Shown here: in pieces, positions 18,700 through 26,622 of the stretch
Numbering within the stretch: the stretch's first letter is position 1
Layout of the letters: each line of letters starts with the position of its first letter
Origin: Acetobacter orientalis
GTDB taxonomy: Bacteria > Pseudomonadota > Alphaproteobacteria > Acetobacterales > Acetobacteraceae
Length of the DNA: 64,000 nt
Assembly: GCF_000963965.1 (NCBI RefSeq)
Contig: NZ_BAMX01000006.1
Coordinates: 1-64,000, forward strand
Direction: 5' to 3'
Translations under genes and position numbers: made by a program
The notes under the pieces: generated by a model
What the model saw: the letters and a program-made list of their open reading frames with translations, nothing else
Told to the model about the DNA's origin: nothing
Databases searched by the model: none

Positions 18700-18726
18700 C
18701 CCCGCTCCCTTTTAAAAGGGGCGGGG
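18700..18726. terminator. Possible terminator between POTRA gene and folE
   Basis: CCCCGCTCCCTTTT followed directly by AAAAGGGGCGGGG forms a GC-rich stem with one bulge between two convergent genes. On the minus strand a TTT and later a TTTTT run follow. A weaker hairpin around 18611-18632 (TAAAGCC/GGGCTTTA) also lies after the POTRA stop. Confidence 0.45.
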
Positions 18727-18739
18727 GGGAGGTGTGTGC

Positions 18740-19354
18740 TTAAACGCCGCAGGCAGAGGGGCGGTTGAGCATAGCCAAGAGTTCTTGGCGGGTATTTGTG
18801 TTTTCACGGAAAACACCCAGCATGGTGCTGGTTACCATAGACACACCGGGGCGGTGTACACCGCGTGTGGTCATGCACTCATGGGCTGATTCAATAATAA
18901 CAGCCACGCCTTGGGGTTCGAGCACATCGTTAATGGTGTTCGCAATTTGCGCTGTTAGGCGTTCCTGAATTTGCAAACGGCGGGCGTAGGCATCAACCAC
19001 GCGGGCAAGTTTAGAAATGCCAACAACGCGCTTTTTAGGTAGGTAGGCTACATGCGCCCGCCCAATAATGGGGGCAAGGTGGTGCTCGCAATGGCTTTCA
19101 AACCTAATATCGCGCAGCAGCACAATTTCATCATACCCTTCAACTTCAGAGAAGGTGCGCTCTAGCAGGGTATGGGGGTTGGTGTTGTAGCCTTCAAAAA
19201 ATTCTTCATAGGCGCGTACGACCCGAGATGGGGTGTCATGCAGGCCTTCACGAGCGGGGTTGTCACCTGCCCAGCGTAGCAGGGTGCGTACAGCCTGCTC
19301 TGCTTCTGTGCGTGACGGGCGCGGTGTGTTTTCGGGCTGAGAGTCGCTGCTCAT
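18740..19354 (-). CDS. folE: GTP cyclohydrolase I
   Basis: 204-residue enzyme for the first step of folate/pterin synthesis (GTP to dihydroneopterin triphosphate). Family marks: [22 protein letters not shown] with zinc ligands Cys/His, [27 protein letters not shown], and the second cysteine/histidine region [14 protein letters not shown]. The ATG at 19354 has GGAG seven bases ahead; the open frame upstream (to 19507) runs into apaG and would add an unlikely hydrophobic leader. It follows apaG on the same strand with 37 bases between them. Confidence 0.95.
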   Translation of the reverse strand: MSSDSQPENTPRPSRTEAEQAVRTLLRWAGDNPAREGLHDTPSRVVRAYEEFFEGYNTNPHTLLERTFSEVEGYDEIVLLRDIRFESHCEHHLAPIIGRAHVAYLPKKRVVGISKLARVVDAYARRLQIQERLTAQIANTINDVLEPQGVAVIIESAHECMTTRGVHRPGVSMVTSTMLGVFRENTNTRQELLAMLNRPSACGV

Positions 19355-19391
19355 GCCGTTCTCCTGCATGTGGCTTGTGCTGGTAAAAAAG

Positions 19392-19865
19392 TTAGTGAAT
19401 CTGCCTAATCTGGAACGGACTATCCAGACTGAAAGCAGGAATAGCGATATCAAAACGACGGCCAGAATTGATGTCGCGCATCTGGTAAGACCCACGCATA
19501 AAGCCACCAGGGGTGGTTAGCGATACGCCAGAGGTATAATCAAACCCGGCTTGAGGGCGGATAACGGGCTGTTCGCCCACAGCGCCTTCACCATGCACGT
19601 ACTCGGTACGGCCTTGCCCATCTGTAATATGCCACGTGCGCTCAGAGAGTTGCAGCGTGGCGCTGCCGGCATTTTCTATCCGGATACGGTAAACCCAGCA
19701 GTAGATATGCTCATCTGGCTCTGACTGGTCAGGCAGCCAAAAAACCTGAACCAGTACGCGCACGCTTTCTGTCTCTGCCTCATAAGTTGGGACAGACGCA
19801 AAAAGTTCGTTCAAAGCGTCTTCTGGGTCATGAGACGTGGGCGGAGTGGCCGACCAGTCAGGCAT
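19392..19865 (-). CDS. apaG: ApaG domain protein
   Basis: 157 residues of the ApaG family, an immunoglobulin-like beta-sandwich. Core motifs are [48 protein letters not shown] and [11 protein letters not shown]. The N-terminal 30 residues are extra relative to the E. coli protein. It was linked to Co/Mg efflux in enterobacteria, but the biochemical role remains unclear. Lies upstream of folE on the same strand, probably in one unit. Confidence 0.92.
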   Translation of the reverse strand: MPDWSATPPTSHDPEDALNELFASVPTYEAETESVRVLVQVFWLPDQSEPDEHIYCWVYRIRIENAGSATLQLSERTWHITDGQGRTEYVHGEGAVGEQPVIRPQAGFDYTSGVSLTTPGGFMRGSYQMRDINSGRRFDIAIPAFSLDSPFQIRQIH

Positions 19866-19995
19866 GGGGCGTATGTGCTCCTGAGTGCTGAGAAAGTGCG
19901 GGCGGCAAAAGACGAAAGAAAACGCCTTTTACCCCAAGCACAAGGCAATTGGGCCTTAGCCCCTATCATGAAGTGGCGGGGCAGGAAAGCACTCA

Positions 19996-20031
19996 TGCCC
20001 TTTCAGCCCACAAAGCGTGGCAGAAAGGGCA
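19996..20031 (-). terminator. Hairpin after metZ
   Basis: Arms TGCCCTTTC and GAAAGGGCA (nine perfect pairs) enclose a second partial stem GCC(C)AC/GTGGC. It follows the metZ stop by 16 bases but lacks a T-run, so it may be a 3' stabilising hairpin rather than an intrinsic terminator. Confidence 0.45.
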
Positions 20032-20046
20032 CTGAATGGGCAGATC

Positions 20047-21249
20047 TTAGCTGCGGGGCAGGGCGGCAAGGCCGCGTGCTAGGTCGTCAATAAGGTCTGT
20101 GCTGTCTTCTAACCCAACAGAGAAACGAATAGCTCCATCAGAAATACCAAGGCGTGCGCGTTCTTCTGCCCCAATTTTCATGTGGGTAGTAGTGGCAGGG
20201 TGGGTCACCAAAGAGCGGGCATCGCCCAGATTGTTAGAAATAGCGATCAGTTGCAGTGCGTTCATGAAAGCAAATGCGCCTTCTTGGCCACCAGCTACTT
20301 CAAAAGCAATTAAGCTGCCGCCGCCGGTCATTTGCTTTTGAGCCAGCGCGTATTGTGGGTGGTCTTTGCGGCCGGGGTAACGCACGCTTAGCACGCCGGG
20401 GGCCTGTGCCAGATAATCGGCCACGGTTGCGGCGTTACGGGTCATGGCATCTACGCGCAGGGTTAGGGTTTCAAGCCCTTTGAGCATAACCCATGCGTTA
20501 AAGGGAGAGAGCGCATTGCCGGTATTGCGGGTAAAGGGCTGGAGTGTTTCGGTAATCCAGTCTTTGGTGCCAAGCACAGCACCGCCTAACACGCGGCCTT
20601 GACCGTCAATGTGTTTGGTACAGGAATACACAACCACATCTGCCCCAAGCTCTAATGGTTTTTGATAAACCGGAGAGGCAAAAACGTTATCTACCACCAC
20701 AATGGCGCCAGCTTTGTGCGCCAAGTCTGAAATGGCACGAATATCGAGCACATCCAGCATCGGGTTTGATGGGCTTTCAAGCAGCACGGCAGAGGTCGGC
20801 TTGGACAGTGCCTGTGCCCATGCGTCTAGGTCTGAGCCATCAACAAACACTGTTTCTACGCCGTAGCGCGGCAGCAGGTTGGCAACAATCCAGTGGCAAG
20901 AGCCAAAAAGCGCGCGAGAGGCAACAACCCGCTCACCTGCTTTAACATGAGAGAGCAGGGCAGAAGAAACAGCCCCCATGCCGGTTGCTGTGGCAACGCA
21001 GGCTTCGGCCCCTTCAAGGTCTGCCAAGCGGCGCTCAAGGGCGGCAACGGTTGGGTTGGAAAAGCGGCTATACTGGTAGTGCTCAACCTCACCTGTAAAG
21101 GTTTTGGCAGCTTGTTCGGCATTGTCATACACAAAGCCAGAGGTCAGAAAAACGGCTTCGCTGGTTTCGCCAAATTCTGTGCGTTCAAGGCCGGCATGAA
21201 GCTGGCGGGTGGCGGAGCGCCATGTAGAGGGTGTTTTGTTTTCGCTCAT
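20047..21249 (-). CDS. metZ: O-succinylhomoserine sulfhydrylase
   Basis: 400-residue PLP enzyme of the Cys/Met metabolism family that makes homocysteine from O-succinylhomoserine and sulfide. Visible features: YSRFSNPTVAALERRLADLEGAEACVATATGMGA at the cofactor/substrate pocket, and the PLP lysine in VVVYSCTKHIDGQGRVLGGAVLG. The MetZ assignment over MetY/MetB rests on overall alphaproteobacterial similarity and on the upstream SAM-II riboswitch. The ATG at 21249 has only a weak GGAA site; it overlaps by TAATG with a possible 35-codon leader frame. An upstream ATG at 21297 in the metZ frame is less likely. Confidence 0.9.
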   Translation of the reverse strand: MSENKTPSTWRSATRQLHAGLERTEFGETSEAVFLTSGFVYDNAEQAAKTFTGEVEHYQYSRFSNPTVAALERRLADLEGAEACVATATGMGAVSSALLSHVKAGERVVASRALFGSCHWIVANLLPRYGVETVFVDGSDLDAWAQALSKPTSAVLLESPSNPMLDVLDIRAISDLAHKAGAIVVVDNVFASPVYQKPLELGADVVVYSCTKHIDGQGRVLGGAVLGTKDWITETLQPFTRNTGNALSPFNAWVMLKGLETLTLRVDAMTRNAATVADYLAQAPGVLSVRYPGRKDHPQYALAQKQMTGGGSLIAFEVAGGQEGAFAFMNALQLIAISNNLGDARSLVTHPATTTHMKIGAEERARLGISDGAIRFSVGLEDSTDLIDDLARGLAALPRS

Positions 21250-21356
21250 TACGCGTATTCCGGTTCTTTCCTGCGCAGCATGGCTAAAGAGAAGCACGGA
21301 AAAAGTGGGAGTGTTTCCGCTTCAGTCATACTAGCTCGCCTGACCGTGGAAACCAT
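21249..21356 (-). CDS. Possible leader ORF coupled to metZ
   Basis: Between the SAM-II aptamer and metZ there is a 35-codon frame starting at the ATG at 21356 and ending in a TAA that overlaps the metZ ATG as TAATG. Its predicted peptide begins MVSTVRRASMTEAE and ends RRKEPEYA. No strong ribosome site precedes it and I know no homologue, so it may be chance. If translated it would couple metZ translation to translation of a leader exposed or hidden by the riboswitch. Confidence 0.25.
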   Translation of the reverse strand: MVSTVRRASMTEAETLPLFPCFSLAMLRRKEPEYA

Positions 21357-21379
21357 GGGACAGGGTACACCTGCCCAAA

Positions 21380-21438
21380 GCCTCTTTAGCGCGCTTGTTT
21401 AACCTCGCCGCAAGCCGGCCTTACAAATCACGAGGGGG
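21380..21438 (-). promoter_or_regulatory. SAM-II riboswitch upstream of metZ
   Basis: Read on the minus strand the sequence follows the SAM-II (metA motif) consensus closely: stem P1 CCTCG (21435-21431) pairs with CGAGG (21407-21403); the loop holds TGATTTG; GCTTG (21415-21411) pairs as a pseudoknot with CAAGC (21397-21393); the joining stretch is GTTAAACAAG and the tail is GCTAAAGAGG. SAM-II aptamers are typical of Alphaproteobacteria ahead of methionine genes and turn expression down when S-adenosylmethionine is plentiful. The aptamer ends about 130 bases before the metZ start, farther than usual for direct masking of a ribosome site. Confidence 0.92.
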
Positions 21439-21718
21439 AGGTGCAAAACTTATAAAGCACCAACCAGCACTGTTTATGAGAACTGCATTCGGGTTCGTCA
21501 AGAGTGAAATAGGCAAGGGGCTGCCTTGTGCCTCGTGCAGAGACGGGGGCAGGCTGTCGTACAGGCAGGGGGTAGAATAGTACGATGTGCGCTCGTGCGC
21601 TTGAGAGGTTGCCCATGCCTGCTGTGCCATGGGTCTAATATAGCATGTTGAATATAAGAAAGCGGCTGGTATAACCGCAGGCAAGCCATTTTCTGGCTTA
21701 TTTGGATTGGGGAATCAT

Positions 21719-22321
21719 ATGTTTAAACTACCAGAGCTGCCTTACGCACCCGATGCGCTGGCACCTTATATGTCTGCTGAAACACTTGAGTTCCATCATG
21801 GCAAACATCATAAAGCCTATGTTGATAAACTGAACGAACTGACAGCCAGCGGCCCTTACAGCGGCCTGTCTTTGGAAGATGTTATTCTGAAGTCTGCTAA
21901 AGACCCAGAACAGAAAGTGCTGTTTAACCAAGCTGGCCAGCACTGGAACCATTCTTTCTTCTGGCTGAGCATGAAAGCCAAAGGCGGCGGCGCTATTCCT
22001 GCCAAGCTGGAACAGCAACTGATTGCCGATTTTGGCTCTCTTGATGCTTTTAAGGCTGAATTTAAAGCAGCATGCGTTTCTCAGTTTGGGAGCGGGTGGG
22101 GCTGGCTGGTGTTTGATGGCAAAAAACTTGCCATTACCAAAACCGCCAATGCAGATACCCCCATGGTGCACGGCCACACCGCCCTGCTAACCTGCGACGT
22201 GTGGGAACACGCTTACTATATTGACTACCGTAACGTGCGCCCAAAATACGTTGAAACGTTCCTTGAACACCTGGTTGACTGGGACCGTGTAGCGGCCCTG
22301 TACGAACAGGCTGCTGGCTAA
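21719..22321 (+). CDS. sodB: Superoxide dismutase, iron type
   Basis: 200-residue cytoplasmic Fe-type SOD. Metal ligands are recognisable in LEFHHGKHHKAYVDKLN, QHWNHSFFW, and the C-terminal DVWEHAYYIDYRN (Asp and His). The glutamine just before HWNH is at the position that marks Fe rather than Mn enzymes. The ATG at 21719 is preceded by GGGGAA; an ATG-equivalent four codons earlier lacks a site. A strong bidirectional terminator follows. The 278 bases upstream (21439-21718) hold the start of the metZ transcript on the other strand and no gene that I can support. Confidence 0.94.
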   Translation: MFKLPELPYAPDALAPYMSAETLEFHHGKHHKAYVDKLNELTASGPYSGLSLEDVILKSAKDPEQKVLFNQAGQHWNHSFFWLSMKAKGGGAIPAKLEQQLIADFGSLDAFKAEFKAACVSQFGSGWGWLVFDGKKLAITKTANADTPMVHGHTALLTCDVWEHAYYIDYRNVRPKYVETFLEHLVDWDRVAALYEQAAG

Positions 22322-22373
22322 AAGCCACAAACGGTAAGCAGAGCGCTTTTATAGCTTTTGCGTACCGTGCTTT

Positions 22374-22418
22374 AAAAGCCGTGGTGGGGTACTTTGCAGT
22401 ATCTACCACGGCTTTTTT
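22374..22418. terminator. Bidirectional terminator after sodB
   Basis: AAAAGCCGTGGT pairs with ACCACGGCTTTTTT (twelve pairs, 19-base loop). The T-run on the plus strand ends at the stop codon of the convergent GNAT-Nudix gene, and the A-run gives a T-run for the minus strand. Confidence 0.85.
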
Positions 22419-23392
22419 CATAATGTTTCTTGCAAAAGAGCAATAAAGGGCAGGTCTGCTTCTGGCATGGGGTAGTCGCGCAGGTCTTTAACATGCACCC
22501 ACGCTAAGGCTTGGCCCTCGCGCCCGGTTGGGGTGCCGCTCCAGCGGCGGCATAAAAACAGGGGCATAAGCAGGTCAAACGTTGTGTAGCTGTGCGAGGC
22601 AAAGGTAAACGGGGCCAAACAGCCGCGGGATACGTCTATGCCCAGCTCTTCGTGCAGTTCGCGTATTAAGGCGGCCTCGGCAGATTCACCGGGTTCCATT
22701 TTACCGCCCGGAAATTCCCACAGCCCTGCAAGGCTTTTGCCTTCTGGGCGGCGCGCAAGTAAAACACGGCCCTCTGTATCGACGAGGGCGGCGGCTGAAA
22801 CCAGCACCAGTTTACGGGTGGCGGGTAGAGTTTGGGGCATGTTTATATCTGTGCGGGTCATTTCATAAACAGTAACGGGGTGGTCTGTACCGCGGGCTAT
22901 AAACATTTGCCGGTCTGTGCCTATGGCTTTAAAGCCTGTGCGCTCCAGCACCGTGGCAGACGCCGCATTATCTTGCGCAACCGTTGCGCGCAGGCGCGTT
23001 ATATCAAGGTTGGCAAGTGCCCAGTGGGCAAGCCGTGTAGCGGCTTTTGTGGCAATGCCCTGTTTCCAATAGGGGCGGCCTACCCAATAACCCAACATAC
23101 CCACCCGGCCAATTTGGGGCAGGGTTTCAACACGTAAGCCCACACACCCCATAAAGCGGTTTTGGTTATCTAATATGGCAAAATGGTAGCCTTGCTTGGC
23201 CCGGTGCATGGCCAGTGTTGCGGCTATCCAGTCATCAGCTAGGTCTCTCGGGTAGGGAAAGGGCAGGCGGCTGAGCATACGCACCACTTCCCAGTCATTT
23301 ACTAGGTTATGGAGGGCTGTTGCATCTTCAGGTAAAAGGGGGCGCAGCCTGTAGGGGGCTGCGTCCAGAAATAACGTGGCAATATCAGGCAT
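22418..23392 (-). CDS. Fused GNAT acetyltransferase - MutT Nudix hydrolase
   Basis: 324-residue protein with two separate domains. Residues about 1-175 are a RimJ/RimL-like GNAT acetyltransferase (YRLRPLLPEDATALHNLVND, GMLGYWVGRPYWKQGIATKA as the acetyl-CoA loop, VLERTGFK). Residues about 190-324 are a MutT-type Nudix domain with a complete Nudix box GKMEPGESAEAALIRELHEE followed by LGI. The second domain resembles MutT (8-oxo-dGTPase); the acetylated substrate is unknown. The frame is continuous over the junction, so this is a true fusion in this sequence. The start overlaps the stop of the upstream Rieske gene by eight bases, implying coupling. Confidence 0.85.
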   Translation of the reverse strand: MPDIATLFLDAAPYRLRPLLPEDATALHNLVNDWEVVRMLSRLPFPYPRDLADDWIAATLAMHRAKQGYHFAILDNQNRFMGCVGLRVETLPQIGRVGMLGYWVGRPYWKQGIATKAATRLAHWALANLDITRLRATVAQDNAASATVLERTGFKAIGTDRQMFIARGTDHPVTVYEMTRTDINMPQTLPATRKLVLVSAAALVDTEGRVLLARRPEGKSLAGLWEFPGGKMEPGESAEAALIRELHEELGIDVSRGCLAPFTFASHSYTTFDLLMPLFLCRRWSGTPTGREGQALAWVHVKDLRDYPMPEADLPFIALLQETL

Positions 23393-24488
23393 TTTTGGCG
23401 GGTGCAGGCGGTATACCACATTCTGCCAACAGGCCACGCAGCGCATTAATAACCGGGAAAACCTCTACGTTGTGGTCTCCGCCCAGTTCACGCCATGCTT
23501 TTTGCTCAAGTTCTACAATTTCGCGGTCTTCAGCAAAAATGCGCTCGGTAAAAGCAACAAGGAAAGGCCATGCCAGCTCAAGCACGCCGGGTACCTTGGG
23601 GCGTTTGACCGAAAGAAGGCCAAAGGTACGGTTGGTCAGTTCAGCTTCATCTTGGGGTACATAGACAATCCACAAATCCATAACCGGGTCTTCCTCTCCG
23701 GTTTGAATGCGCAGGGTCTGGTAGGGGTATTCCGTCCGGATGGTCATGACATCCCGGTGTTGGAATTTTTCTGAAGAATCGCGGCGTTCGCCAAAAATGA
23801 GGGCTTCGCCAATTGGCTGTTTACCGCTGGTGCGGGCAAAGCTGTAGCGGGCTTCTATTAAGCCCGGTTCGCGCTTTTGGCCCAAAAAGCGGGGGCGCAT
23901 CTGGCCCATTTGCTTCATATGCATGAACTGGTGGTTCATATCCATCAGGTTTTCATGCATGAAACTGTAGTGGCAGCCTACTTCTTGGCCAAAAGAGCGG
24001 GTTTTGTAAGCGGGGTCTCCTACACGGGCCAAGCGGGGGGGCAGTGGGGTTGTATCTGCTTTTTCGGGGTCACCGGGGAAAATGAAGATAAGCCCGTCTT
24101 GCTCGCGGCAGGGGTAGGTTTTTACGCCGTTGGGCAGTTTGCCTTTGCCAAGGTAGGGCACGTCAATGCAGCGGCCAGAGCGGCCATAGGCCCAGCCATG
24201 GTAACAGCACTGCACGGCATGCCCTGTAACCTTACCTTTGCTGAGCGGCACCTGACGGTGGGCGCAGCGGTCTTCTAGGGCAAAGACAGAGCCTTCTTCT
24301 GGCCTTACCAAGGCAATGGGGTGTGCTGCATAGCGCGTGCCAATGGTTTTGCCGGGCTTGAGGTCTTTAGACCATGCAACAGGGTACCAGAAATCTGGGT
24401 TAGACCGGACGCGCCGCAAATCAACCTTTGGAGCGTTTTCCTCGGGCGAGGGGTGCTGGGCTTTGGTGTCAGTGGGTGTCTGGTCCAT
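23385..24488 (-). CDS. Rieske-type ring-hydroxylating oxygenase, alpha subunit
   Basis: 367 residues. The N-terminal Rieske [2Fe-2S] domain shows CAHRQVPLSKGKV and CCYHGWAYGRSG (C-x-H ... C-x2-H). The C-terminal catalytic domain has a probable mononuclear iron site ENLMDMNHQFMH. Architecture is that of the phthalate dioxygenase/vanillate demethylase group. The substrate is not evident, and no reductase gene is adjacent, so electrons must come from elsewhere. The ATG at 24488 has AGAGG close upstream. The next gene (GNAT-Nudix) overlaps its stop. Confidence 0.87.
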   Translation of the reverse strand: MDQTPTDTKAQHPSPEENAPKVDLRRVRSNPDFWYPVAWSKDLKPGKTIGTRYAAHPIALVRPEEGSVFALEDRCAHRQVPLSKGKVTGHAVQCCYHGWAYGRSGRCIDVPYLGKGKLPNGVKTYPCREQDGLIFIFPGDPEKADTTPLPPRLARVGDPAYKTRSFGQEVGCHYSFMHENLMDMNHQFMHMKQMGQMRPRFLGQKREPGLIEARYSFARTSGKQPIGEALIFGERRDSSEKFQHRDVMTIRTEYPYQTLRIQTGEEDPVMDLWIVYVPQDEAELTNRTFGLLSVKRPKVPGVLELAWPFLVAFTERIFAEDREIVELEQKAWRELGGDHNVEVFPVINALRGLLAECGIPPAPAKNA

Positions 24489-24603
24489 TTCGCCTCTGTT
24501 ACTCTGCCGGAGCATGTGTGCTCTTGGCTGCTATATCATAGATGCGGCTATGCAACCCCATATTGAGCAAAGAGGCAAGATAGCGCGCGTGCTATGGGGC
24601 TTT

Positions 24604-25098
24604 TCAGGTTGTTTTTGGGGTAGGGCGGGGCAAGGGGCCTTCGCGTTTCAGGCCATGCCAAGAAATAAGGCTGTCTCCCAAAAACAGGGCCAGTGCGCCT
24701 ACAGTGCAGGCCAAGGCCAAGCCAAACATAAGCACCAGCCATGCCGCGACCGAAGAGTCGCGCACACTGCCCATAAACAGCACAAATGCCGCCCCGCACG
24801 ATGACGCCCCGCCAAGGCCACCGGCTAATATAGCCGTGTCTAGTATAAGGGTGCGGCGGTGTAGGCGTACTAAATGGCGCTCAAGCTGCATATTGCGCTG
24901 GGCGTCATCGTTGTCATCGGTCAGTAGAGCGTTTGCTTGCTCAATATGGTCAGAGACGCGGGCTAGGCGGGTGTTAAACAGGTTAAGCAGCGTGCCAATG
25001 CCCGAGAGCATAAAGACGGGTGTAAGCGCAATTTGAATAATATGTGCAACGCTATCAACGGGTTCGCTGGCTATGGCGGCCGTAAAGGGGAGCGGCAT
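24604..25098 (-). CDS. DUF2721 membrane protein
   Basis: 164 residues with an N-terminal hydrophobic segment (AHIIQIALTPVFMLSGIGTLLNLF), a charged cytoplasmic helix pair (LERHLVRLHRRTLILDTAIL) and two more membrane segments. The run PVFMLSGIGTLLNLFNTRLARV is characteristic of DUF2721. Function unknown. The ATG at 25098 has AAGGA seven bases ahead. It lies 42 bases downstream of the DUF815 ATPase gene on the same strand. Confidence 0.85.
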   Translation of the reverse strand: MPLPFTAAIASEPVDSVAHIIQIALTPVFMLSGIGTLLNLFNTRLARVSDHIEQANALLTDDNDDAQRNMQLERHLVRLHRRTLILDTAILAGGLGGASSCGAAFVLFMGSVRDSSVAAWLVLMFGLALACTVGALALFLGDSLISWHGLKREGPLPRPTPKTT

Positions 25099-25140
25099 GG
25101 AGTATCCTTGAGTGGTGTAGAACGTCAAAACCGTGAGGGG

Positions 25141-26019
25141 TTAGGTTTTAGGGGCAAGCTGGGCTGTTAGGTCTTCAATAAACTGGAAAGCCACACGGCC
25201 AGAGCGCCCGCCGCGTGTAATGGCCCACGCGTTAGCCTGTGCGTCTAGCTCTGGTGTGCTAATGGGCAGTGCACGCTCTTTGGCGTAAGTGTGTACCATA
25301 TCCAAAAAGACATCTTGCGCGCAGGCATGAAAGCCCAGCCACAAGCCAAAACGGTCTGAGAGCGAGACTTTTTCTTCCGTAGCCTCAGAGGGGTTAATGG
25401 CAGAGGCCCGCTCATTTTCTATCATGTCGCGAGGCATAAGGTGGCGGCGGTTGGAGGTAGCATAGAACAGAACATTTTCTGGCCGCCCTGCAATGCCGCC
25501 ATCGAGCACAGATTTAAGGGCTTTGTAGTCTCGATCTTCTTTTTCAAAAGACAGGTCATCGCAAAATAAAATAAATTTGCGGCTGCTGGTGCGTAAAAGG
25601 GCCAGAAGTTCGGGTAGGGTTGCAAGGTCTTCGCGCTGTATTTCAATAAGGGCTACGCGGCCTGTACCGGGTGCGCAGGCTTTGCCGTTAACTTGGTTAA
25701 CAAGCGCATGTGCCCCTTTAACCAAAGAAGACTTGCCCATACCGCGTGCCCCCCACAGCATGGCATTATTGGCAGGCAGGCCTTGGGCAAAATGTTCGGT
25801 ATTGTCCAAAAGGGTTTGGCGTTGGTGGTCAACCCCTTGCAATAGCGTTGCTGGCACGTGGGCTACGTTGCTTACGGGTAGCAGGCGGCCCTGCTCTGGT
25901 AGCCACACAAATGCATCGGCTTTATCAACCCCAGCAAGGCTTGGCGCAGGGGGGGAGAGGCGCTCAAGTGCTGTGGCAATACGTTCCAGAACAGAAAACT
26001 GACTTGGGTCTAGTGTCAT
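25141..26019 (-). CDS. DUF815 AAA+ ATPase
   Basis: 292-residue ATPase of the DUF815 family. Walker A is WGARGMGKSSLVKGAHAL (about residue 88); Walker B is FILFCDDLSFEKED; later come YATSNRRHLMP (sensor 1) and the family-typical KVSLSDRFGLWLGFHACAQDVFL. The family is widespread in Proteobacteria and uncharacterised. AGGAG lies upstream of the ATG. Divergent from yajC. Confidence 0.88.
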   Translation of the reverse strand: MTLDPSQFSVLERIATALERLSPPAPSLAGVDKADAFVWLPEQGRLLPVSNVAHVPATLLQGVDHQRQTLLDNTEHFAQGLPANNAMLWGARGMGKSSLVKGAHALVNQVNGKACAPGTGRVALIEIQREDLATLPELLALLRTSSRKFILFCDDLSFEKEDRDYKALKSVLDGGIAGRPENVLFYATSNRRHLMPRDMIENERASAINPSEATEEKVSLSDRFGLWLGFHACAQDVFLDMVHTYAKERALPISTPELDAQANAWAITRGGRSGRVAFQFIEDLTAQLAPKT

Positions 26020-26188
26020 GAAACGTGGCTCCTGTGTGCGGTTTTGCTTGCAGCGGGCGCAAAAATTAGACCAGATAGCCCCACGAAGAAAGTGCGTAAT
26101 GGCATGCAGACGCTTGACGCACGAAAACCTAAATCTATGGTCTGCTCGTTTGCTGGTCTTACCAGCTTTACGTTGAAAGCGCGTTTGA

Positions 26189-26548
26189 ATGTCTAATTTC
26201 TTTATTTCTACAGCTTATGCCCAAACAGCGGGCGGTGGTGGGGGCGGTATGTCCAGTATTATGTCTTTTTTGCCGTTTGTTGGCGTTTTTGCCATCATGT
26301 ATTTCCTGCTTATCCGGCCACAGCAGCAGCGGCAGAAGCAACTGCGTAACGAGCTAAAAGCCCTGCGCCGTGGCGACCGCATTGTAACCGCAGGCGGTAT
26401 TGTTGGCGTGGTGCAAAAAAGCCGTGAAGACACAAACGAAGTGGAGGTAGAAATTGCCCCCAACGTGCGTGTTATAGTGCTGCGCGACACCATTACCACT
26501 GTGCTGACCAGCACAGCTAAACCCGCTAACGATGCGGCTAAAAGCTGA
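26189..26548 (+). CDS. yajC: Preprotein translocase subunit YajC
   Basis: 119 residues: a short N-terminal tail with a glycine run, one membrane helix (MSFLPFVGVFAIMYFLLIRP) and the family core RPQQQRQKQLRNELKALRRGDRIVTAGGIVGVV. YajC associates with SecDF and the Sec translocon. SecD/SecF, its usual downstream partners, do not follow here; a terminator does, so it is a single-gene unit. Confidence 0.93.
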   Translation: MSNFFISTAYAQTAGGGGGGMSSIMSFLPFVGVFAIMYFLLIRPQQQRQKQLRNELKALRRGDRIVTAGGIVGVVQKSREDTNEVEVEIAPNVRVIVLRDTITTVLTSTAKPANDAAKS

Positions 26549-26578
26549 GTTGTAAGGCATTTACAGTAGTGGATTATG

Positions 26579-26608
26579 AAAAAGCGGGCTGTATGGCCCG
26601 CTTTTTTT
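26579..26608. terminator. Bidirectional terminator between yajC and priA
   Basis: AAAAAGCGGGC pairs with GCCCGCTTTTTTT around a six-base loop. It serves the convergent yajC and priA genes. Confidence 0.9.
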
Positions 26609-26622
26609 ATGCCTATGCGTTT

